A stretch of DNA of 26,495 bases. It comes from Lenisia limosa (Eukaryota; Breviatea). Below the pieces are notes generated by a model. The model worked only from the letters and a program-made list of their open reading frames with translations, ran no database searches and was not told the origin of the DNA. A program made the position numbers and the translations under genes. The first letter of the stretch is position 1, and every line of letters begins with the position of its first letter. This document shows, one piece after another, positions 1 through 10,709 of this stretch. Where the stretch lies: positions 1 to 26,495 of the forward strand of contig LPNZ01007887.1 of the NCBI GenBank assembly GCA_001655205.1, read 5' to 3'.

Positions 1-60
1 AAAAAAAAACAACTCTGCTGGCTAAACATTTGGGAACACCAATTTCAACATCCCTCGCAC

Positions 61-821
61 CATACACGCCACCAAAAGGACCGTACACCATGTTGAAAGC
101 CGTGTGAGACAGCTCATGTTCATGAAGTTTGTTCAGCTCGAAGTACACGCCCTGTTATGTGAACTCAATACACACAAAGATCCAGTAAATATGACCGATA
201 TCTACAATGTCAGACTCCAACGGAATCAAGTTCTTCAAAACTGGTCGAAACATTAAGTGGTTCTGATGCCGAAACTCCTCCTTTTCCCTGAGTCACTGCA
301 AACTACAAGGCCCATTTAGAATTTAGCTCACCTGTCCTGAAGCCATGACAGAGTAGATGACAAGATGTCGGGGATGCAGAATGGCAAGCGTCTGTCCTTC
401 GTGCGCTCTGCTCAAGTCAATTCAAAAAAAAAACAACAAAAGATGCCACACATATATTGATTCATAGATTATTGATGCAATAAAGTTCAAAGTTCAAAGC
501 AGTTTTACACTACATTACTCTCGCACTGTGAGAATCTTCCCGAGCAAATCTGAAGAATGGGCCGTCTGAGGTCTTCCTCAAGAAGAAGATCCTCAGCAAC
601 ATAAGGCTTGCTTGACGGCTGGTAGATGCGAAGCACGCCCTTAAAGCCTCCCGTAACAATCTTGGCTGTTTTAATCAGTTTGGCAAGGTAGAAGGCAAGA
701 GCAAACCTTTATGTTCATGGGAATTGTCAATGTTAGTTACCAGAAGTCCTCCAGTGTCGTATTCATCGTCATCCGCGAGCACTGGTGCTGCCCACCACTC
801 TCTGCATTCAAAGAGCGACAT
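61..821 (-). CDS. BBS9: BBS9/PTHB1 (BBSome subunit), 5' part
   Basis: BBS9 is the beta-propeller subunit of the BBSome, the coat complex that moves membrane proteins in and out of cilia. Four exons on the minus strand join in phase: 821-707, 665-527, 407-332 and 151-61. The gene continues past the left edge. The start reads MSLFECREWWAAPVLADDD, like the MSLF-x3-WW start of animal PTHB1. It is followed by KIVTGGFKGVLRIYQP, EDLLLEEDLRRPILQ, LAILHPRHLVIYSV and NMVYGPFGGVYG, each with a close counterpart in the animal N-terminal domain, in the same order. About 140 codons are present. The first intron is only 41 bp, and two donors read GTGCGA. No frameshift or stop is seen. Family assignment is confident; exact exon ends are inferred from GT/AG and phase. 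Confidence 0.9.
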
Positions 822-1591
822 CTGAGACGACTACTGCCAGTAGCTCCTCCTAGTACATATCAGATCTAACCGCCCTCTTCCTGATGGTGATTTCTTCCCC
901 ACTAAATAGAGTATAGGTGCGGTGGTATGTGCAGCTCTTTGAATGATGGAAATTGGGAAATGGAGGGGAAAATCCAAAAAAATTAAGAACAAATTGCGCC
1001 GGCGTCTTGTCTGTCCCTTTTTTGCAAAAATCAATCGATTTTCCTGCATTTCATATTTCATACCATTTCACTTCACAAACTTTAACACCAATTTAGTCAA
1101 AATTAACATCAGAACATTCACCAATTGCACACGACATGACACCATGAATCCATGTTTCACGATATGATATAATAATTGTTTACATTCCTCACAACAGTGC
1201 AACCGGTCGACGCACTTCACAATAGAAAAAACTTCCTTGCTTTAATATTGAATTGAGTCTATTTCGCCATGTGAGCCGGGGGGGGGGNNNNNNNNNNNNN
1301 NNNNNNNNNNNNNNNNNNNNNNNNNNNNNNNNNNNNNNNNNNNNNNNNNNNNNNNNNNNNNNNNNNNNNNNNNNNNNAATAGGGATATTAGGCGGATTAT
1401 GGACGCCGAGTAAAAATCAAAGTTGCATTCCATAGACTCATTATCTAGGGAGCCTTCAATGGACTCAGCCTTTCTCTTTCTGGCCCAGGCGTTTCTCATG
1501 CCATTCTCCCTTGTGTTCAACAAGGTGTCGTCTTGGTTCTACTCGCAGCCTGAGGATAGCGGCCACCTTGTTATTGTGAGCTCTCTTTTCA
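822..1591. promoter_or_regulatory. Divergent intergenic region between BBS9 and ARF-like gene
   Basis: About 770 bp separate the two divergent start codons, so promoters for both genes should lie here. The stretch holds a G10 run at 1278-1287 followed by a gap (1288-1377). I see no convincing TATA box. A minus-strand open frame at 1465-1725 encodes a very basic peptide (MGQIFQPKKTKTVRSKKK...). It overlaps the proposed first exon of the plus-strand GTPase and looks like nothing I know, so I do not call it a gene. Confidence 0.35.
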
Positions 1592-3896
1592 ATGCCGCTC
1601 CCCGCTTTCTCTCTTACTATTACCTTTGCTCCCAGCTTTCTCAGCTCTTTAATTCGGTTCCGAAACTGGATCTTCTTTTTTGAACGGACTGTTTTTGTCT
1701 TTTTTGGTTGAAAAATTTGACCCACAGGTTGGACTCAAAAACTCGGGGAAGAAGTCTCTCGCCCGGGTGCTGCAGGAGGTTGGCAGTCGAAAAAGGTGGC
1801 GTATATATCGCTATGGATATGGCCATATAGTATATTTCACCGATCTATTATATCAAATAGTAGTAATATTCTGTCTGATATCATATGCTATGTAGTTATT
1901 TTATTATATGATATATTCTTCCTTGGTTGAACAAATATTTGTTGACAGAATTCACATGTCTATTTTGTTTTTGAAACATGAGTGAATTGTATGTCAACAA
2001 CTTCTTGTAATCGACCATTTGGTAAAAAGGGTTGACTCTATGAGATGTCACGCACAGTGTTCGGGAATTGAGCGATTTGTTATGTGATTTCCCAAGGAAA
2101 ATCGGTCAAGACTTCTCCCAGTATAGCCTGGTTGTACTTTCAATCGAACACTGATTAGAGTGCTTTCTATTAACTATGGAGAATATTGATTTTGCTTTCT
2201 CACCCAATTGACCGCACATAAGCTTCTTACATTTGATAACATTAACCTCTACGGATACTGTACACACTTCATTTCTCCTCCAGAGGGAATCGCTATTCTG
2301 GATGACGTGTGCGGAGGGCGCAGACGATGTCCCAGAGTTTCAGGAGGTCACGGCCGACACCTACCCTGTTTTAGCTCGAATATGGGACACAGAAGGTGAG
2401 CTGCTAATGCTGCTCTTTATAGCGCGTTGTCTCTATCTACCACATTTATTGTCCACGAAGACCTCATATCCACTTATCTGAATGATACTCTGGATACCTC
2501 TGGATAATGAGCCCTCCTATCTGCGATTAATACTTCGACTCGAAAGTCGATACTCTACACATAACTATGGGATATGAGACAGATTATTATTTAGTTTGAA
2601 ATTGAAGTGTCTGATATTGAGTATACATTACAATATATTGCACTTGAAATTTATCCATTATTGTTTTCAATTAATTGCACGGAGCCCTAAAAATTATGTA
2701 TTATGTCTTTTTGGACAGCATTGCCATTCTCACAAAACAGATATGTTGCCGTTTGTGTATCGCCAACAGCTGTGAGGGGGGGGGGGGCTTCCAAAATCAT
2801 GTTAATCAGTCTACATATTNNNNNNNNNNNNNNNNNNNNNNNNNNNNNNNNNNNNNNNNNNNNNNNNNNNNNNNNNNNNNNNNNNNNNNNTATTTAGGCT
2901 TGAAAACGCAATTGGTGTCGTAAGTGGGTCGCTGGAGTCGAGTTTTGTTTAGTACTGGGGAGGCATGCTGTGTGCATTGTAAGTCAAATGATTGGGTGAA
3001 TTAATATTATAATATACAATAATCCAATATCTCTTTCATCGTGATGGTGTGGACGGCTTCGGCCAGAAACAATTTTTTATCTCATACTCACCCTTTAGTT
3101 GGCAGTGGTAGATCCTGATGATGACATTGTCCTGGTGCAGTCCGAGCTGGAACAGGTCCTTTATCGAACTAAAAGTGGGACATGTTCAGTCTAAAGGGAT
3201 TCATTGCGGTTCAAAAAAGCCAGTTTAGAGGTCTTTTTTTGTTTTGGACTCAACCCCCCCCCCACCGCTATTTGTTAAAAAGTCAACCACCAGACCTCCC
3301 GATATGTGTCGTACTTTCAAAATTCGACCAACGAGAAGAGAACTTCTCTCCCCAAAAGGTAAGCTGACAAATGGATGGTGTTGATTTCTCTAAATACAAC
3401 CCATTCACCTTCCTCGTCAAATACATAACAGTTCAATAACCCTAGAGTTTCTGTGTATCTTCTGATTCAATTACTTTCTAAAAAGCCAAGATTGTCGAAG
3501 TTTTGAAGTTGGAAGCCAACACCAATGTGGTTATTCATGATGTTTCATCCTTGGTAGGGGTGGTTGTCTCTTCATGCAAAGGGTTAAATTGTACAGTATG
3601 TGAAGTAGGGCTCTGTGCATTTAATTATTTGATGGAATTGATACAGAATGACGTTATCGAGTCTGAAATGTTCTTAAATATGTTCCACTTTAAATTTTGA
3701 AAATAAAAAGCATTATCTATTTTGCTCTATAAACCCTAGACGACATTTTAGACTGGAGCTGGCGTATCAGATATCGAGAAATGGATTACCAGTCTAAATG
3801 TGAGTCTTTATCTTGGCTGCAAAAGTAACGTTTCACCACTTGTCCCCTCTTGTGATCCTCTAGGTCAAAGAAACACAAGAAGAAAACAATGTTTAG
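1592..3896 (+). CDS. ARF-like small GTPase, atypical nucleotide-binding motifs
   Basis: Small GTPase of the ARF/ARL/SR-beta type. Exons: 1592-1696 (tentative), 1728-1778, 2284-2395, at least one unseen exon between 2396 and 3098 (the gap at 2820-2890 lies there), 3099-3174, 3294-3358, 3491-3553, 3752-3799 and 3864-3896. Apart from the missing exon, all joins keep phase. Motifs in order: P-loop VFVGLKNSGKKSL, switch II-like ARIWDTEG, AVVDPDDD, G4-like LPICVVLSKFDQ, G5-like SSLTGAGVSDIEKWI. This is the usual ARL order and spacing. Two key positions are unusual: the Ser/Thr after the P-loop GK is Lys, and the NKxD Asn is Ser. ARL8-like and SR-beta-like are both possible; no orthologue is assigned. 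The 31-bp first intron is short. The gene converges on cardiolipin synthase, 130 bp away. Confidence 0.72.
2396..3098 (+). repeat. Intron stretch with two repeat copies and a gap
   Basis: This unresolved stretch of the GTPase gene contains the 3' part of a TAGGGCTCC-type MITE ending at 2689, a G12 run at 2776-2787, the gap 2820-2890, and one copy of a dispersed repeat (about 2960-3084) that recurs inverted at 6135-6253. Confidence 0.6.
3606..3705 (+). mobile_element. MITE remnant, TAGGGCTCC family
   Basis: Within a GTPase intron, TAGGGCTCTGTGCATTTAAT matches the terminal repeat of the complete copy at 11491-11569. About 70 bp further on, TATGTTCCACTTTAAATTTTG also matches the interior of that copy. 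The 3' terminus and target duplication are not clear, so this is a degraded copy. Confidence 0.5.
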
Positions 3897-3978
3897 CATA
3901 CAAAGGCATCCCTCCTTTCAATGACACCAGAAGACAAAAGAGTTGTATTAATTAAGAAGTCTCGTTCGTATCTGATTA

Positions 3979-3984
3979 TTTATT
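3979..3984 (-). terminator. Candidate poly(A) signal of cardiolipin synthase
   Basis: TTTATT on the plus strand reads AATAAA on the minus strand, 43 bp downstream of the cardiolipin synthase stop codon. Position and orientation fit a polyadenylation signal; there is no transcript evidence. Confidence 0.4.
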
Positions 3985-4026
3985 TCTCTCTTTGAGCCTG
4001 TAGAACCTTGGATAGGAACGCAGGTC

Positions 4027-6077
4027 TCATCTCTTCACGATTGCTGCCATTTTGGCGTATTGTGCTCCGGACCAAATCGTGGTGCCTCCAACCACATAGC
4101 TACATCATAAGAGTCGCAGATATCATGACAAGGATCCAAGAAAAACTATATATGCATATCATATAATATCATATTTTTTTATTTTATATATTTTATATCA
4201 TTATAATATATCATATAGTATTTGATGATAAGATGTACGTATTTACTGCTAGTATTTCGTCCTTTTTTGACTTCACATGACCTGCTGCGTATATCATTCA
4301 TTTAGACCTTAGGAAGCAATAAATAAACCTACGCAATCACTACTGTAGGCACTCTTTCATCACCAACAGACCTCAAGGCAGCTATAAACGGTCCAATTGG
4401 CAGAGTGAAAGCGGACATGGCCAGAGCAGATGAAATGAGCGACACTTGAAGAGCAGTGTTTACCTAGGCTGTTGGTTTCATTGAAAGTGGCAATTTTAGC
4501 TTCCAATACTCCATACCATATATATCATAAAGGGTGTGATATGTCAAAATAAGAATTAAAACAAGGGAGTAATATTTCTTTCATTTCAAAAAGAATAGCA
4601 TCGAGAAAATAAGTATGAATAGAAGTAAATAAAACAGCGTCACTACCCACTTTTGACACCATTGTGGGTTTGATTTCAACTGATTCAGTCTTAGAAACAT
4701 CGAAAAAGGATGACAGAGCCTAGGGACATGTAAGATGACGGAGCCTAGGGACATGTAAGAACGAAAAGCATGTATGTAGTGTAAGCTTGACCATTCGTTT
4801 GTCCCTGAAGTCTTGACAAATAAATTGACCAATAAAGTGCACAAGAGAATATTGGTGCAAACCTGTCCGTTTCTGAGTAAACTTGACGCCCGATACGCCA
4901 CAGTACCGCCCAATAGCAACAAGTCTCGACCGACTATAAGGGACACAATTGGGACTAAGACGTGAGCAGTGCTATTAGAAACAAGTTTGAGGTTCAATAT
5001 GATGACTTCATATTACTAAAACAAGAACAAGGGCTTGAAGTAGAATAACGAGATACTCCCTTCCTGTCTAAAAAGACCGAGAAATACTGTTATATATCCA
5101 GAACTCTGTCATTTTTGGAAGAAACCAAGCCCTACCTGAAAGAGCGCCTGTAGCAGCGAGTGTTATGGATGCAGTCGTCATCATTATCTGAACTGTCAAT
5201 TTTCGGTACTATGTTGCAAAATGCGATAACAATCATAACTACGGTTACAGACTTTAACGGATTTTGGGTCAAGTGGAATATCTTATCCTATTTATACAGA
5301 GTCTTATTCACTACTTCTACATAGGGCTCACTTTATCTCCCAAAGGGTCTAAGAAAGATCCAAGAGTTGAAGCCTGATTGAAGCGTCTTGCTATGTAGCC
5401 ATCCAGCTGCAAAGGTAATTTCAAGCTCTACAACAACATAAAGTGCTCAATAAATCATATGACCTTTTCAGGCGAGAAGAACTTTGGGAACCATACATTA
5501 TGATGTGTGTATGTGATTATAAAGGGGGGAAAGAGTACTGAATATTGAGGTAACAGAGCAAAGGGCCATCAACAACATGTACAGTGACCAGGATAAGTCT
5601 TGACTGATTTGCTCTATGATTTCCCAGTGAAGGTCAAGACTGATCCCGGTCACCGTATCTTATCACAACACTAGAGTTCATCAGAATGCAAATGCAACCA
5701 CGAGCACAAGTTAAAAGATGTCAGTAAAAGGATGTCACCAACCATGTCTGATAAACCTGAGGCAGAGAACAGCCAAAACGCGGGTTTAGCTGCCCCTTGA
5801 AGGGCAAGGTAACTGTAGAGTGGGAATTGGGGAGGGAATAACATGGGTTCGCCAAACTTCGCTAAATAAACAGTGTTCATGTTTATTGAAGAGTATGTAT
5901 TGTTTATTGAGGAATATTTCTTGAAGATTTTTATTTAGGATTTCTCAGGATATTTTTGACGTGTGTGACGGGCAAGAGACACCCACCTGATAACCGGGGT
6001 GGTCAGGATCCTTGCAACAGACAGGGCGTTTGGGACTGTGGCAATTCTTTTGGCCAATCTGTCGGCCTCCGACTCAA
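4027..6077 (-). CDS. Cardiolipin synthase, CDP-alcohol phosphotransferase type
   Basis: Makes cardiolipin from CDP-diacylglycerol and phosphatidylglycerol in the inner mitochondrial membrane. Eight minus-strand exons join in phase: 6077-5987, 5812-5743, 5406-5332, 5187-5136, 4954-4863, 4689-4651, 4463-4372, 4099-4027. In order they read TVPNALSVARILTTPVI (family start), PAFWLFSASGLSDM, then LDGYIARRFNQASTLGSF plus LDPLGDK. That last pair is the full DGx2ARx8Gx3Dx3D catalytic signature, split by no intron. Next come IVGRDLLLLGG as in plant enzymes, then MVSKVNTALQ, and a C-terminal membrane segment ending IWSGAQYAKMAAIVKR. The exon(s) with the start codon and mitochondrial presequence lie upstream of 6077. 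A candidate is the minus-strand frame between 6441 and 6686, which is Arg/Leu/Ser-rich and acid-poor but broken by a gap. Function is confident. Confidence 0.93.
4709..4758. repeat. 25-bp tandem duplication in cardiolipin synthase intron
   Basis: Two head-to-tail copies (4709-4733 and 4734-4758), each containing GAGCCTAGGGACATGTAA, differ at one base. They lie in the intron between the fifth and sixth exons listed for the gene. Confidence 0.85.
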
Positions 6078-6818
6078 CTAAAAAGTCAACGATAATATGC
6101 ACTTTCTGACAAAGCTACATAATATAGCAATGAGAAATAAAAAATAAAGTTGTATCTGGCCGAAGCCGTACACGCCATCACGCTTATAAGAGATATTGGA
6201 TTTTAGCATCAAATTAATTCACCCAATCATTTGCCTTACAGCTTGCCTCCCCGGCATACAAAGTTATAGTTATATCTCATTTCTACATAATGCATTGATG
6301 AGTCCTGCTTTTTTCTTTGACATCTCTTGAGCAATTATCTGAAATTCATCCACACCCTGCCATGAACCCACTTTCTTCAGTATTCAACAGGATGTCCTCC
6401 GCAGTCGCATGCTCTTCCGTCACGCTGCAAACAACAGACGTCAAAAAGAAACCAGAGCCAGGCAAGTTTTCAACACCACCAGCAGCCTACAGTTTCTACA
6501 AAGAAGCGGCGACACCGCCAGTCTTGATGGAGCGAGCTTCGGCAAGTTGATGAAGAAGGTTCTTNNNNNNNNNNNNNNNNNNNNNNNNNNNNNNNNNNNN
6601 NNNNNNNNNNNNNNNNNNNNNNNNNNAAGAGTGGGTGAAAGGGGGCCTAGCCGCTGATGCTCGACGGTGGAGTAAGGTAACCCCATGATTTTTGCCTTTT
6701 CAAACGAAAATTGAATCCGGAATAAACGACAATAAACGAAGAGAATAATCATATTATAATACATATATAAGTTGTTGATAACAAGAAAGAAGACACTACA
6801 GAATCCACCAAGTGTACC
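6078..6818. promoter_or_regulatory. Divergent region: 5' end of cardiolipin synthase and promoter of Asp-box gene
   Basis: Holds the unresolved 5' exon(s) of cardiolipin synthase, a dispersed repeat copy (6135-6253) and a gap (6565-6626). All frames between 6317 and 6680 are rather open on both strands. The plus-strand reading (MSSAVACSSVTLQTTD...) and the minus-strand presequence-like reading cannot both be real; I favour the minus strand. TATATAAG near 6763-6770 lies about 50 bp before the Asp-box gene start and could be its TATA element. Confidence 0.4.
6135..6253 (-). repeat. Dispersed repeat, inverted copy
   Basis: Read on the minus strand, this stretch (AAATGATTGGGTGAATTAAT, then CCAATATCTCTT, CGTGATGG and GGCTTCGGCCAGA) matches the plus strand at about 2960-3084 in the same order. 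A shorter part, CTTCGGCCAGA followed by a T-rich tail with TTTCTCAT, recurs near 26355-26415. Confidence 0.7.
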
Positions 6819-9800
6819 ATGAAAAGCGACGTCTGGAGTGGCCTTCTGATCATCTTATCCCTTGTTTCACTTTGCTTTGGATATATAAAGGTCAATGGAG
6901 CAGGAGAATCCTTCTTCTTAGATTCCGCCGGACAGTACCATGCCTTGTCGGAATTTACCAAAGTAACCCCTTGTAAACTTGAGGGTGAGTGGTAATAACG
7001 GTGCAGTATTGTTATTATAATGATATTGGAAAGTGAGGCAGTTAATAGACAGACTCAATTTATCACGGGGTGGCTGATTTGGGTGGCATTATTCCTGTTG
7101 TGAGTGATTGATGTTGCAGAAATGGAGTGGCAGTTCGTTGAGAAGACGACTGGGTTTTTGAATGTGCCCGACTTCGAGCCTTCCATCAAGAAGTACATTA
7201 AGTTCACTACCTCCAAGGTTGCAACTGTGGCTAAGGTGGCGCNNNNNNNNNNNNNNNNNNNNNNNNNNNNNNNNNNNNNNNNNNNNNNNNNNNNNNNNNN
7301 NNNNNNNNNNNNNNNNNNNNNNNNNNNNNNNNNNNNNNNNNNNNNNNNNNNNNNNNNNNNNNNNNNNNNNNNNNNNNNNNNNNNNNNNNNNNNNNNNNNN
7401 NNNNNNNNNNNNNNNNNNNNNNNNNNNNNNNNNNNNNACAACAATCTAATACATCCCAATTCAGTTCAACTCAATTCAACTCAATTCTCGCGTGAATAGT
7501 ACGTATTTGTGAATGTTACTCGTAGCTATTCTTTGCATACGCCCCATTTCATTGTTCTATTTACTTTGAAGTTACTGGAGCCTATTCCGGGATGGCACAC
7601 TTTGATGAGTCGACCGGCCAAGTTCTGGCTCTTCTGTAAGAAGGGAACATGCTGTTAAACTCGCAAACTGAAATCATCCCAATTACTTGTGCCTAGTTCT
7701 TTGCCCCCCCCCCCATCTAATTAACCCAGGACCATAACGAACAACATTTACCTTTTCCGGTCGGCAGACATGGCCCAAACCTGGAGTGCTGCTCAGCCTA
7801 TTTACACTGTTTGAGGGGTTGTCAGGGGGGTACCAATACTTCCAGTGTATATGTTTACAGTTACGATCTTCTAAGTACAGGTTCCCACAGCTTGATATTG
7901 CAGTTGTAGTTTTAACCCCTGTAGCAAGGGTTTCAAGTCGCGCCTCATTTCCTGAACAAGCTCTCAATGAGTGATGTGAAGGTCGACCCTACCAACGGCA
8001 ACATTTACGTTGCACTCTACGCTGACATAAGGTTTGCTCATCTCTTGCATCTCCTTGCTTTCTTTCGCATCATCTGTTGCATCTCCTTGCTTTATTTCGC
8101 ATTTCTACTTATTCTGACTTCTTAGAAATGGCTATATTTTTTCCTATGCTGGCTTCTTAAGATCCCTCGATAACGGTGCAACATGGAGTGACCTCAGTTT
8201 CCCCCTTGACAATGTTGGATCCATGATTGAATCAATGCCCGGGTACTTTCTTTTTTGTCATTTCACCCATATTATTACGTTGGACGGCTCTAGTCTGATC
8301 CACCTAGTTTTATTTCTCAAAAAAAATATCGATATTTGCCATGTTTGACCCGAAAAGTGAAGGCCTGATACTGTATAATAACCACGAGGACGATTTCACT
8401 CTCAGATCGCCAACCAGACCAGGACGTACGGAACTTATATTACCCTCACTGATCACGCGGTCCTGGTTGGTAGTTTCACCCCGTCGCCGTTTTAACGATT
8501 TAGCTTTCAGCACACATTTATGATACCTTCTCTGGCACTGATGGTGATATTCATATCGGGTCTTCGTATGATCAAGGTGAGACTAGTGTTTGGTAACCAC
8601 TCGCTATAGATATTCTTTATCCTTCTGACCGCTTTAGGAGCAACTTTTAGTGTACAGTCACGTTCAATCTTCAATGATACCATGTAAGCCTTGGACACTC
8701 TGATGCAAGTAGAATAGATGCATATTATTGGTACTATTTGAAAAATATCATACATTTGATATGGTATCATCTGCTATACTATACCACAGTATTTTTTATG
8801 ACAGTGTCTGTAGTTCTTTATGGGCTTAGGAAAGAGAACAACGCCCAAATGCAAACCGATGGACAAAACGTTATCCTTTGCCACTCCATTTCCGCAAGCC
8901 CCGAGCTGACTGGTCCGCCTTATACATCAAAGGTTTGTGGTACCCCTTGTCCTCCAGCAATTGCCATCTCAATAATCGACATGGTGCGCGCAATGTGCCT
9001 CCTGTAGCACTTTGGCCAGTACTTGTCTGAGAAACCACCTACCAAATTATGTTATGTCCAAAGTCGATTTACTTAGAAATGATTCCAATCACTATTACAG
9101 TGCCACTTCTCGAACAACGAGGGTTACTCATGGTCTGACATTGAGTTATACCCTGACCTGCCAGTTGACGCCGAGAAGAACTTTTACTACAGCTTTGGAG
9201 CTTCGGACATTGACCAATTTGGTGGGTAGAGATGAGGATTTCCAGCAATTGTTGTTTTTTTTTTTAATACTATTACTGTACTGGAAGTCTTTTCCAGATA
9301 CAACGTTTTATTTCTCATCTCTAATTTACAAAATGCAGACACAAATGATGGTAGCTCTAGGATTGATTTATTGAAAACACACCCTTTGTTCGCTTCCCTT
9401 ACCTATCTTTTTTTTATTTTGTAACTTCTTAGGCCGGATGCTTTTGTTCCGTCACAACCACGATGTAACCCCGACCTCAGTCTGGCTGTCCGAAGCCAAC
9501 ATCAACACTGGACTTGCCAAGTTCAGTCATTACGCCAAACTGAGCAATGTTCTGACGGACCTTTTCACTGTTTGTTATGAATGTCCGTTTTTCATGTCTT
9601 AGACGATCCCTTCAGCCTGGGAAGTAAGTGGCGTGTCTCTTAACCACAATGGAGACAGCAGATGGTTTATGAATGTATGTTCCGCGGCATGTAAGGATTA
9701 TATTATCCTTGTTAACCCTATTGTTTGATTCTGTTTAACTTGTGTAGATCATGCTGAAAGACAAGGACCTGTCGAAGTACACTACAGGCATATACTACGC

Positions 9801-9819
9801 TGACTGCGTTTCACAGTAA
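6819..9819 (+). CDS. Secreted Asp-box (BNR) repeat protein, probable beta-propeller
   Basis: Begins with a signal peptide (MKSDVWSGLLIILSLVSLCF). Exons: 6819-6984, 7120-gap, 7572-7635, 7730-7808, 7925-8031, 8126-8242, an unresolved one near 8350-8477, one ending near 8578, one ending near 8684, 8830-8932, 9101-9221, 9433-9569, 9603-9674, 9748-9819. Four Asp-box hairpins (S/T-x-D-x-G-x-T-W/F) are visible: RSADMAQTWS, RSLDNGATWSDL, SSYDQGATFS and SNNEGYSWSDI. Such motifs occur in VPS10/sortilin domains, sialidases and other BNR propellers. I see no sialidase RIP motif, no catalytic set and no C-terminal membrane segment; the protein ends KYTTGIYYADCVSQ. A secreted, non-sialidase propeller is the safest reading. 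The 7243-7437 gap hides part of the second exon, and one exon join near 8243-8410 does not keep frame. Confidence 0.82.
8045..8105. repeat. 32-bp tandem duplication in intron
   Basis: TTGCATCTCCTTGCTTTCTT and what follows (8045-8076) is repeated almost exactly from 8077, inside an intron of the Asp-box gene. It duplicates a pyrimidine-rich tract upstream of the 3' splice site. Confidence 0.8.
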
Positions 9820-9896
9820 TCTGTCTCTGTTTATGTATTACAATTAGATTTGCAAAAGGGGGGTCAACTTGCATTATTGCACTACTAACATTTACT

Positions 9897-10524
9897 ATGG
9901 AGTCTGAAACAAGCATTAACAAGTTTACAAGAGACACGCATGTTTTTTCTTTCATGGTGGAGGGCAGTATCTCAAAAACCGTTCCAAAGCCAAACTAGCT
10001 GGCTGAAGGTTCTCTGAATAGTCATGAACTCATTTAGACAATGGAAGAGGAGATTCAGCCGTTCTCACCTCTCAAAAACAAGTTTTTCAAGATGCATATG
10101 AAGTTCTTGAACTGCTGAGTCAGAGGAACCGCCAACTTTTCATAGAGCTTACTCAGCCTATAACAATAAATCTTTTATGGTGTTAAAGATGGGCTTTCTT
10201 TATCATATTTCCATGTCTTTTCCTGGCAATTTAGGGAAGCCACCAGGACCCCGAAATGGTGATTATATTTGATAAAAGGCTATAAAGCTCTAAAATTTCA
10301 AAATAAAAAATTCAACAGCAAAAACGTCAACATTCTCACCGCAAGAGGGACTCAAGAAATTTGCCATCAAGAAGGCTCCACTCCATAACAATTTCAGCAT
10401 CATAGAAAATCTGGCTAAAAATCTGGACTTGAAGTGAGTGGCCTTTTGGCAAATTCACTAACCTTATCCAGGACCAACACAGGGTGGAAGGGAGTACTGA
10501 TGGCTAGTGCAGGGTATGAGAGGA
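9897..10524 (+). CDS. Unrecognised protein, runs into a gap
   Basis: Starts 77 bp after the Asp-box gene on the same strand. Exons 9897-9966 and 10038-10179 join in phase: MESETSINKFTRDTHVF, then GDSAVLTSQKQVFQDAY and EVLELLSQRNRQLFIELTQ, which looks alpha-helical. Exons 10319-10433 and 10472-10524 also join in phase: EGLKKFAIKKAPLHNNF, NLAKNLDLK and TNTGWKGVLMASAGYER. How the two pairs connect is not certain; a small exon near 10236-10259 could link them. The 3' end lies in or just after the gap at 10525-10547, before the MITE at 10611. No known family is recognised, and there are no membrane segments. The start codon choice is tentative. Confidence 0.55.
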
Positions 10525-10610
10525 NNNNNNNNNNNNNNNNNNNNNNNAGACAGTAGGATTGAGTCTAATTGTCGGTCAGACAACATAACAAATGGAACTG
10601 ATGTGACAGT

Positions 10611-10709
10611 TAGCGCGTCACTTCGGTTCGAAAAAAACTGAATTTCTCGATAAACCCTCGAAAACTATCGACATTTTGCCGGTCTTTTTTGAACCGAAGT
10701 GAAGTCCTA
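10611..10709. mobile_element. hAT-like MITE with perfect 8-bp target duplication
   Basis: A 99-bp element with terminal inverted repeats: left TAGCGCGTCACTTCGGTTCG, right ending GAACCGAAGTGAAGTCCTA. It is flanked on both sides by GTGACAGT (10603-10610 and 10710-10717). An 8-bp duplication and TIRs starting TAG fit the hAT superfamily. It has no coding capacity. Related copies lie at 16544-16727, 18635-18678 and about 19290-19389, with a remnant at about 25694-25718. Its right end overlaps the stop codon of the minus-strand gene. Confidence 0.85.

Noticed and set aside
1465-1725. Basic minus-strand open frame (MGQIFQPKKTKTVRSKKK...)
   Set aside because: It overlaps the proposed first exons of the ARF-like gene on the other strand, whose P-loop at 1728 is convincing. 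It resembles no known protein, and part is the complement of pyrimidine-rich sequence.
4147-4225. AT-rich tract with repeated ATATCATAT as a replication origin or centromere element
   Set aside because: Similar motifs recur in many introns and intergenic stretches here (1867, 16195, 16690, 22310, 22970). It looks like ordinary low-complexity sequence.
6317-6680. Plus-strand gene starting MSSAVACSSVTLQ
   Set aside because: The opposite strand carries a presequence-like frame that fits the missing 5' end of cardiolipin synthase. The plus frame ends soon and has no resolvable partner exons.
8519-8580. Hydrophobic segment HTFMIPSLALMVIFISG as a membrane span
   Set aside because: The other frame (IYDTFSGTDGDIHIGSSYD) completes an Asp-box with the next exon and keeps phase on both sides.
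9820-10524. RGD in NNGRGDSAVL as an integrin-type adhesion motif
   Set aside because: The protein shows no signal peptide, so a three-residue match is not meaningful.
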